Positions 58,304 to 64,000 of a stretch of DNA of 64,000 nucleotides are shown piece after piece. The stretch is taken from contig NZ_SMNT01000006.1 of assembly GCF_004348265.1 (NCBI RefSeq), forward strand, positions 1-64,000, in the 5' to 3' direction. Each line of letters begins with the position of its first letter. Position 1 is the stretch's first letter. Under the pieces are notes generated by a model. That model saw only the letters and a program-made list of their open reading frames with translations, made no database searches and was not told where the DNA came from. The position numbers and the translations under genes are program-made. This DNA is from Methylobacterium segetis (lineage in GTDB: Bacteria; Pseudomonadota; Alphaproteobacteria; Rhizobiales; Beijerinckiaceae).

Positions 58304-59494
58304 CTACGAGGGTGACGAGGCCGGATCAGCTCCGCTGTCAGCCTCGAAAAGCCCGACCAAGTCGTCCGCGATCTTCTCGCTCAGCAGACGCACCGGCGCA
58401 TCCTGGCGCGACACATAGCGTCCGGTCATCGCAAGCGTCTTGTGCCCCAGAGCGTCCCTCAGGATCAGAGCGTTGGCTCCGAGCGCTGCGCCCCGTGTCG
58501 CGAAGCCGTGCCGAAGATCGTGCAGGCGCAGGTCAGGAGCGCCCGCGCGCTCGCGAACGCGTTCCCAGGTTCGGCGGATGATGTCCTTCGTGATCGGGCC
58601 GTTGCCGACATCGTTGCAGAGGATGAAGTCGGATCGGCGGGGGAGTGGAGTCAGCAGGTCGACCGCCGGCCTTGAGAGGTGGACGTGTCTTGCACCAGCC
58701 TTGGTGGTCAGTGGCCGCAGGCTCAGGAGGCCCGCCCGTAGATCAACGTCCGACCATCGCGCGTTCTGCCACTCACCGACACGGCAGCCAGTGAGGATCA
58801 GCAGCTTGATCAATGTCGACGCCTCAAGGCGCATCTCAGGCGCGGAAAGCTCGTTCCAAACCGCCCGCAACTCGGCGTCGGTCGGCACGCGATCGCGCGC
58901 CTCCTCATGGTGCAGCGGAATCCCACGACCCGGATTATCAGAGATCAACTCATCCGATACCGCGAGCGAGAGCGCCTTACGCAGCACAGCAAGCTCGTGG
59001 TTCGCCGCACGCGGGCGACGACATTGCTGGGCGTGCCAGCGGCGGATCTCCGACCGGGTAAGATCGCTGAGCCGGGTCGCGCCGAACTGCGGGATCAGCG
59101 TCCGGTTGATCATCTCCTCGAAAACCTTGGCGGTGCTGGCGCGCCGCTTGGGCCGCCAGTGCTGCTCGAGGGCCGTGATCAGTGCATCGCGAACGGTGGG
59201 CTCGCGGCGGTGGTGAGCCCGCTCTGCGGCGGGGTCTTCGCCGCTCGCGACTCGCGCCAGGATCTGCTTGGCACTTCGGCGTGCATCCTCCGGCGTGAGC
59301 GCGCCATGCCGCCCGAGCGAGATACGGCGGGTCGGGTAGGACCGCCCCCGGCCGGCGCGGTACTCCACCAGATAGGTTCGCGAACCGTCCGCGTTCCGCC
59401 GGACTGCGAAGCCGTGGAGATCATCATCCCTGTGGATTCGCCCGGCTTCCTCCTCGCCGAGAGCGTCCACGAAACGCTTCGTGATTCTCGCCAT
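58304..59494 (-). CDS. int: Tyrosine recombinase (integrase)
   Basis: The ATG at 59494 with GAGG upstream gives 396 residues; the longer open frame runs into attR and is not coding. An N-terminal DUF4102-like arm-binding part (FVDALGEEEAGR, FAVRRNADGSRTYLVEYRAGRG) is followed by a core-binding domain and the catalytic domain with Arg 238, Lys 265, His 325, Arg 328, His 351 and Tyr 360. It reads away from attR, toward the island interior. Confidence 0.95.
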   Translation of the reverse strand: MARITKRFVDALGEEEAGRIHRDDDLHGFAVRRNADGSRTYLVEYRAGRGRSYPTRRISLGRHGALTPEDARRSAKQILARVASGEDPAAERAHHRREPTVRDALITALEQHWRPKRRASTAKVFEEMINRTLIPQFGATRLSDLTRSEIRRWHAQQCRRPRAANHELAVLRKALSLAVSDELISDNPGRGIPLHHEEARDRVPTDAELRAVWNELSAPEMRLEASTLIKLLILTGCRVGEWQNARWSDVDLRAGLLSLRPLTTKAGARHVHLSRPAVDLLTPLPRRSDFILCNDVGNGPITKDIIRRTWERVRERAGAPDLRLHDLRHGFATRGAALGANALILRDALGHKTLAMTGRYVSRQDAPVRLLSEKIADDLVGLFEADSGADPASSPS

Positions 59495-59531
59495 CGCGTC
59501 CGCCTCGCCGCGTGCCGACAAGGCTCCTGTG

Positions 59532-59549
59532 TCGGCACCGTGTCGGCAC
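59532..59549 (+). repeat. Integrase arm-site-like repeat, right end
   Basis: TCGGCACCGTGTCGGCAC, the same 18 bp as at 43381 in the same orientation, extended here to two full 11-bp TGTCGGCACCG units (59530-59551). It lies directly upstream of the integrase gene. Confidence 0.6.
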
Positions 59550-59663
59550 CGAACCTGCAACTTGGCGAAACGTAATGCAAGCCGCGGATCGAAAAACGGT
59601 TGTAGCTCAGAGCTTTGTGCAACAACAGGCAATCGCTTGCATGCCGGAGCATCTGTTTCCGGC

Positions 59664-59722
<59 letters not shown>

Positions 59723-59734
59723 CGGTCCCGGCCC

Positions 59735-60151
59735 TCACTCCTTCGGCTCCGTCCCGAGCGGCGTCGGCATCTGCTCGGTGCAGACGACCGGCTTGCCCGA
59801 CAGGTCCGTCCAGATCACCTCGCGGCCCTTGCCGCGCAGCTCACGCCGTCCGTCCCCGTAGCGGAAGCCCGATCCGCTCTCCTGTGCCTGCAGGGTCACC
59901 GGCTCGCCGCCTGCCGGGCGGACCACCGCCGGCCGCCCCGGCTCGGAATTCAGGAATTCCACCGTCAGCAGGGCGTCCTTCGGGCAGGTGAACATCACGC
60001 GCCGGGTCGCTGCGGTCTCCGCCTGAACGGCCTCGGTCAGGGCCTCCTCGGCGGGTTTGGGAGGCTTCGAATCCTGCGCCGCGACCGGCGGGGAGGCGAT
60101 CCAGAGGAGGAGCGCCGCGAGGCAGGGGGAGAGGCGTCCGCAGGCCGGCAT
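59735..60151 (-). CDS. MliC-like lysozyme inhibitor domain protein
   Basis: The ATG at 60151 gives 138 residues with a signal peptide (PCLAALLLWIASPPVAAQ). The mature part has the MliC layout: FTCPKDALLTVEFLNSE, a Trp/Arg-rich end with EVIWTDLSGKPVVCTE and the Cys pair. MliC proteins inhibit C-type lysozyme in the periplasm. The Cys after the signal region does not form a clear lipobox. Just outside attR. Confidence 0.82.
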   Translation of the reverse strand: MPACGRLSPCLAALLLWIASPPVAAQDSKPPKPAEEALTEAVQAETAATRRVMFTCPKDALLTVEFLNSEPGRPAVVRPAGGEPVTLQAQESGSGFRYGDGRRELRGKGREVIWTDLSGKPVVCTEQMPTPLGTEPKE

Positions 60152-60294
60152 CGTGCATCCTCTTCCCGCGATCGGCGTCGACCGCGCCATCAGGACAGGA
60201 GATCACCCCACGAGGCGTGCGCGTGCAAGCCGAGGGCGAGGCCGGTGCGGTATCAAACCTGCAAGCGATCTCGGAGGCTGTGATCGGACGCACG

Positions 60295-60341
60295 GCCAAA
60301 CGTTCACAGGATCGCGCGCCGGCTTTGTGTAAACGTTTACA
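60295..60341. promoter_or_regulatory. LacI-family-type operators before edd
   Basis: TGTAAACGTTTACA (60328-60341) is a perfect 14-bp palindrome of LacI-family type. A second copy, GCCAAACGTTCACA (60295-60308), matches at 10 of 14 positions, 33 bp away (three helical turns). They lie 82-128 bp before edd and probably repress edd-eda. No LacI-family gene is in the window. Confidence 0.7.
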
Positions 60342-60422
60342 TCGACGCTGGCCGGGCGTAGAACCGTTCTCAAACGGGAGGTGCTGCGGCACCTTCACCG
60401 AGGCAAGACGGAAGGACGAGGA

Positions 60423-62246
60423 ATGACCGAGATGCATCCCGAGGTCGCCGCCGTCACCGACCGCGTGATCGAGCGGTCGCGGGGGACGCGCCGCGCCTAT
60501 CTCGACCTGATCGAGCGCGAGCGCGAAGCGGGCGTCCACCGCCCGATGCTCGCCTGCGGCAACCTCGCCCACGGCTTCGCCGCGGCCGGCGAGGACAAGG
60601 CCGCGATCCGCTCCGGGCGGGCGATGAACATCGGCATCGTCACCGCCTACAACGACATGCTCTCCGCGCATCAGCCCTACGGGCGCTATCCGGACCAGAT
60701 CAAGGTCTTCGCCCGGGAGCGCGGCGCCACCGCCCAGGTGGCGGGCGGCACGCCGGCCATGTGCGACGGGGTCACGCAAGGTCAGCGCGGCATGGAATTG
60801 TCCCTGTTCTCGCGGGACATCATCGCCCTCTCGACGGCGGTGGGCCTGAGCCACGGCATGTTCGACGGCACGGCCCTGCTCGGCATCTGCGACAAGATCG
60901 TGCCGGGTCTCCTCATCGGCGCGCTGCGCTTCGGCCACCTGCCGACGATCCTGATCCCGGCCGGGCCGATGCCCTCCGGCCTCGCCAACAAGGAGAAGCA
61001 GCGCATCCGCCAGCTCTATGCGGAGGGCAAGGTCGGCCGCGAGGAACTGCTCGAATCGGAGGCCGCCTCCTATCACGGGGCCGGCACCTGCACCTTCTAC
61101 GGCACGGCCAATTCCAACCAGATGATGATGGACGTGATGGGCCTGCACATGCCGGGCGCCTCCTTCATCAACCCGGGCACGAAGCTGCGCCAGGCCGTGA
61201 CGCGGGCGGCGATCCACCGCCTCACCGAAATCGGGGCGGACGGCAACGATTATCGCCCCCTCGGGCGCTGCGTCGACGAGAAGGCGATCGTCAACGCGGT
61301 GGTGGGGCTCCTCGCGACCGGCGGGTCCACGAACCACGCGATCCACCTGCCGGCCATCGCGCGCGCCGCCGGCATCGTCCTCGACTGGGAGGATTTCGAC
61401 CGGCTCTCGGCCGTAGTGCCGCTGATCGCCCGGGTCTACCCGAACGGATCGGGCGACGTGAACCATTTCCACGCGGCCGGCGGCATGAGCTTCGTGATCG
61501 CGAGCCTCCTCGACGCGGGTCTCCTGCACGGCGACATCCTCACCGTCGCGGGCGCCTCCCTGCGCGACCACGCCCGCGACCCGAAGCTCGACGGCGAGGA
61601 TCTCCGCTACGAGGATGCGCCCGCGCAGAGCTTCGACGACACCATGCTGCGCCGCCCGGCCGAAGCCTTCCAGCCGGATGGCGGGATGCGGCTCGTGAAG
61701 GGCAATCTCGGCCGCGCCACGTTCAAGACGAGCGCCGTCGAGGAACAGCGCCGCACGATCGAGGCGCCGGCCCGTGTCTTCTCCGACCAGGACGAGGTGC
61801 TGAAGGCGTTCAAGGCGGGCGAGCTGGAGCGCGACGTCGTCGTCGTCGTGCGCTTCCAGGGGCCGCAGGCGAACGGCATGCCGGAACTACACAAGCTCAC
61901 CCCGCCGCTCGGCGTGCTGCAGGATCGCGGGCACAAGGTCGCGCTCGTCACCGACGGGCGGATGTCGGGCGCCTCCGGCAAGGTCCCGGCCGCGATCCAT
62001 CTCAGCCCCGAGGCGATCGGCGGCGGCCCGATCGGGAAGATCCGCGACGGCGACATCGTGCGCCTGAGCGGGCCGGAGGGGCGTCTCGACGTGCTCGTCG
62101 AGGAGGCGGAATTTTCCGCCCGCGCGGCCGCCTCGCCTCCGCCGTCCGCGACCGGCACCGGCCGCGAGCTCTTCGCCTTCATGCGCCACGGCGCGGACGG
62201 CGCGGAACAGGGCGGCTCGGCCATGCTCGCCGCCGCCGGCCTCTGA
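60423..62246 (+). CDS. edd: 6-phosphogluconate dehydratase
   Basis: Edd dehydrates 6-phosphogluconate to KDPG, the first committed step of the Entner-Doudoroff pathway. GAGG is directly upstream of the ATG at 60423 (607 residues). The IlvD/Edd family Fe-S and dehydratase blocks are present: [66 protein letters not shown] and [13 protein letters not shown]. Specificity for phosphogluconate is backed by eda downstream. Confidence 0.97.
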   Translation: MTEMHPEVAAVTDRVIERSRGTRRAYLDLIEREREAGVHRPMLACGNLAHGFAAAGEDKAAIRSGRAMNIGIVTAYNDMLSAHQPYGRYPDQIKVFARERGATAQVAGGTPAMCDGVTQGQRGMELSLFSRDIIALSTAVGLSHGMFDGTALLGICDKIVPGLLIGALRFGHLPTILIPAGPMPSGLANKEKQRIRQLYAEGKVGREELLESEAASYHGAGTCTFYGTANSNQMMMDVMGLHMPGASFINPGTKLRQAVTRAAIHRLTEIGADGNDYRPLGRCVDEKAIVNAVVGLLATGGSTNHAIHLPAIARAAGIVLDWEDFDRLSAVVPLIARVYPNGSGDVNHFHAAGGMSFVIASLLDAGLLHGDILTVAGASLRDHARDPKLDGEDLRYEDAPAQSFDDTMLRRPAEAFQPDGGMRLVKGNLGRATFKTSAVEEQRRTIEAPARVFSDQDEVLKAFKAGELERDVVVVVRFQGPQANGMPELHKLTPPLGVLQDRGHKVALVTDGRMSGASGKVPAAIHLSPEAIGGGPIGKIRDGDIVRLSGPEGRLDVLVEEAEFSARAAASPPPSATGTGRELFAFMRHGADGAEQGGSAMLAAAGL

Positions 62247-62281
62247 CACGCACCGTTCTCGATCCTGAGAGGAAGCTGCCG

Positions 62282-62899
62282 ATGACCGACATCGACGCCC
62301 TGATGCGCTCGGTTCCCGTGATCCCCGTGCTCGTCGTGGAGGAGGCGCGCCATGCCGAGCCGATCGCCGAGGCGCTGGTCGGCGGCGGCCTGACCGCGCT
62401 GGAGGTCACCCTCCGCACGCCCGCCGCCCTCGACGTGATCCGCGCCATGTCGCGGGTCGAGGGCGCGGTGGTCGGGGCCGGCACGGTGCTGAACGCGCGC
62501 GACCTCGACGCGGCGATCGAGGCGGGCGCGCGGTTCATCGTCAGCCCAGGGCTGACCGCGCCCCTGACGGAAGCGGCCCTCGACCGCGGCATCCCCTATC
62601 TTCCCGGCGTCGCGAACGCCGCCGACATCATGCGCGGGCTCGATCACGGCCTCAGCCGGTTCAAGTTCGTCCCGGCCGAGGCCGCGGGCGGGATCAAGGC
62701 GCTGAAGGCGCTGGCCGGGCCTTTCGGTCAGGTGCGCTTCTGCCCGACCGGCGGCATTACCGAGGCGACGGCTCCCGAATGGCTCGCCCTGAAGCCCGTG
62801 CTCTGCGTCGGCGGAAGCTGGGTGGTGCCGGCCGGGGAACCGGACGTCGCCGCGATCCGCCGCGCCGCCGAGGCGGCCTCGCGCCTGCGCGCAGCCTGA
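62282..62899 (+). CDS. eda: KDPG aldolase
   Basis: Eda cleaves KDPG to pyruvate and glyceraldehyde 3-phosphate. AGAGGAAG precedes the ATG at 62282. The 205-residue TIM barrel has the catalytic Glu in LEVTLRTP, the Schiff-base Lys in [11 protein letters not shown] and the phosphate site PTGGI. It follows edd by 35 bp and is co-transcribed. Confidence 0.97.
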   Translation: MTDIDALMRSVPVIPVLVVEEARHAEPIAEALVGGGLTALEVTLRTPAALDVIRAMSRVEGAVVGAGTVLNARDLDAAIEAGARFIVSPGLTAPLTEAALDRGIPYLPGVANAADIMRGLDHGLSRFKFVPAEAAGGIKALKALAGPFGQVRFCPTGGITEATAPEWLALKPVLCVGGSWVVPAGEPDVAAIRRAAEAASRLRAA

Positions 62900-62935
62900 C
62901 GTCGGCGCGGCTCCGCGACGCGTCGGGAGCGGGGG

Positions 62936-63661
62936 CTACCGCGGTTCCTGGTGCTGGTGGAGGTAGATCGGGTCGAACCGCGCGACATCGGTGAGCCCGG
63001 CCCAATCCGGGATCGTCACCGTGCGGCCCCGCCACGTCAGCAGGCCGCGCCGCCGCAATTCCTGCAGCGTGCGGTTCACGTGGACGTTCGTCAGCCCGAG
63101 CATGTCGGCGACGTCGCTCTGGGTCACGGGCAGGGTGAAGCTGCGCGCCTCCGCATCCACCAGCCCGACGGCTCCGAGCCGGCTGTAGAGCTCGCAGATG
63201 AGATGTGCGAACCGCTCGAGCGCCGACATCCGGCCGATGCCGACGAGCCACTCGCGATGGATCGCGGCGTCGATGACGGTCGTCAGCCAGAGCAGGCGGG
63301 TCAGATGCGGCTGGGTCTCGGTGATCCGCTGAAGCTCGCCGTGCGGCGTGATGGCGACGCGGCAGGGCGAGAGCGCGGCTACCCCGTGATCCATCGTCTT
63401 CAACGTGAAGCTGTGAAGGTCGACGAAGTCACCGGGCACGTCGATCGACGTGATCTGCCGGCGCCCGTCCGCGAGGATCCGGTAGCGCCCGGTCAACCCG
63501 TCGAGGATGAGCGTGCTGTGCCCGGGGCGGCTGCCCTGCTCGACGATGTCGGCGCGCGCCTCGACCGAGCGGGCTTGGCGCGCGATGTCGCGGAGGATGC
63601 GGACCTCCGCCTCGTCGAGCGCATCGAACCCCCTCAATTTGCGGACGAGAAGCTCACTCAT
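62936..63661 (-). CDS. Crp/Fnr-family transcriptional regulator
   Basis: 241 residues. An N-terminal cyclic-nucleotide-binding-like beta barrel (residues about 20-130) and the C-terminal Crp-type HTH (VTQSDVADMLGLTNVHVNRTLQELRRRGLLTW) are visible. The Cys set of FNR iron-sulfur sensors is absent, so it is not an FNR-type oxygen sensor. It converges on edd-eda and may not be linked. Confidence 0.9.
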   Translation of the reverse strand: MSELLVRKLRGFDALDEAEVRILRDIARQARSVEARADIVEQGSRPGHSTLILDGLTGRYRILADGRRQITSIDVPGDFVDLHSFTLKTMDHGVAALSPCRVAITPHGELQRITETQPHLTRLLWLTTVIDAAIHREWLVGIGRMSALERFAHLICELYSRLGAVGLVDAEARSFTLPVTQSDVADMLGLTNVHVNRTLQELRRRGLLTWRGRTVTIPDWAGLTDVARFDPIYLHQHQEPR

Positions 63662-63736
63662 GGCGCCAGTGTAGCGCGCCCGCTCTAGCTCGCCACCCTG
63701 ACGGGGGCCGCTTCGCTCCCGCCGGGAAGCCGGCCC

Positions 63737-64000
63737 TTACTGCGCCGGAATCGCCTGGCGCAGATCGTGCGGCACGAAGCGGCCGTCATTGGCGGCCTGC
63801 ATGTCGAGGCGCCGGTCGTGGTGCTCGTGCAGGGTGGAGCGGTGGCCGATCGAGACGATCGTGGTGCCGGGCAGGCGCTCCCGCAGCATGCGGTAGATGC
63901 CGGCCTCGCTCGCCTCGTCGAGGGCCGCGGTCGATTCGTCGAGGAACAGCCAGTCGGGCTTGGCGAGCACCGCCCGGGCGATCGCGAGGCGCTGCTGCTC
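63737..64000 (-). CDS. ABC transporter ATP-binding/permease protein, cut by the window edge
   Basis: Only the C-terminal 88 codons lie here: the Q-rich end of the ABC signature (EQQRLAIARAVLAKP), Walker B DWLFLDESTAALDE, and the H-loop SIGHRSTLHEHHDRRL. The pattern is that of the SbmA/BacA-YddA type fused permease-ATPases. The rest lies beyond the window. Confidence 0.85.
   Translation of the reverse strand, partial: EQQRLAIARAVLAKPDWLFLDESTAALDEASEAGIYRMLRERLPGTTIVSIGHRSTLHEHHDRRLDMQAANDGRFVPHDLRQAIPAQ

Overview
The window is about 64 kb of GC-rich DNA from an alphaproteobacterium, most likely Methylobacterium or Methylorubrum or a close Hyphomicrobiales relative. The gene orders (lptF-lptG-lptD-pdxA-rsmA, dnaG-rpoD, carA/carB-greA, thiO-S-G-E behind a TPP riboswitch, edd-eda) and the protein styles fit that group. 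The assignment is inferred from gene content; no database search was made.

Core part 1 (1-43.2 kb). The window opens inside a LexA/CI-like S24 regulator, followed by an orphan PAS histidine kinase and a Tim44-like membrane protein. A leftward cluster carries envelope LPS export (lptF, lptG, lptD), vitamin B6 synthesis (pdxA) and ribosome maturation (rsmA). The chaperone gene surA, often found between lptD and pdxA, is missing. Rightward come pepA, a membrane protein, an acyl-CoA synthetase and the methionine sulfoxide reductase catalytic subunit msrP. Leftward again lie an unknown protein, a LysR regulator, and a tight unit greA - periplasmic protein - ELM1-like protein - trxB, preceded by carB and carA. 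dnaG, rpoD and an adenylate cyclase run rightward, then a TPP riboswitch controls thiO-thiS-thiG-thiE. An Anbu proteasome-like peptidase follows, with its usual partners: a transglutaminase, an alpha-E protein and a circularly permuted ATP-grasp protein. radC, map, a zinc-finger protein, an FAD monooxygenase and tRNA-Leu(UAA) end this part.

Accessory island (43,260-59,722). A 16.4 kb element lies between two perfect 59-bp direct repeats of the tRNA-Leu 3' end. It has a tyrosine integrase at the far end, an AlpA-like regulator, a PrimPol-helicase replication protein next to a large nested inverted repeat (candidate origin), and integrase arm-site-like repeats at both ends. It also has many small coupled genes, a lone Mu gp44-like baseplate hub gene, a PilZ protein and several micro-proteins of 35-37 residues. 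A protein resembling the BstA family of prophage-encoded abortive-infection proteins sits beside a hairpin-rich leader. The whole looks like a phage satellite or a reduced prophage that carries anti-phage defence.

Core part 2 (59.7-64 kb). An MliC-like lysozyme inhibitor is followed by the Entner-Doudoroff genes edd-eda behind a LacI-family-type palindromic operator, then a Crp/Fnr regulator and the end of an ABC transporter ATPase cut by the window edge.
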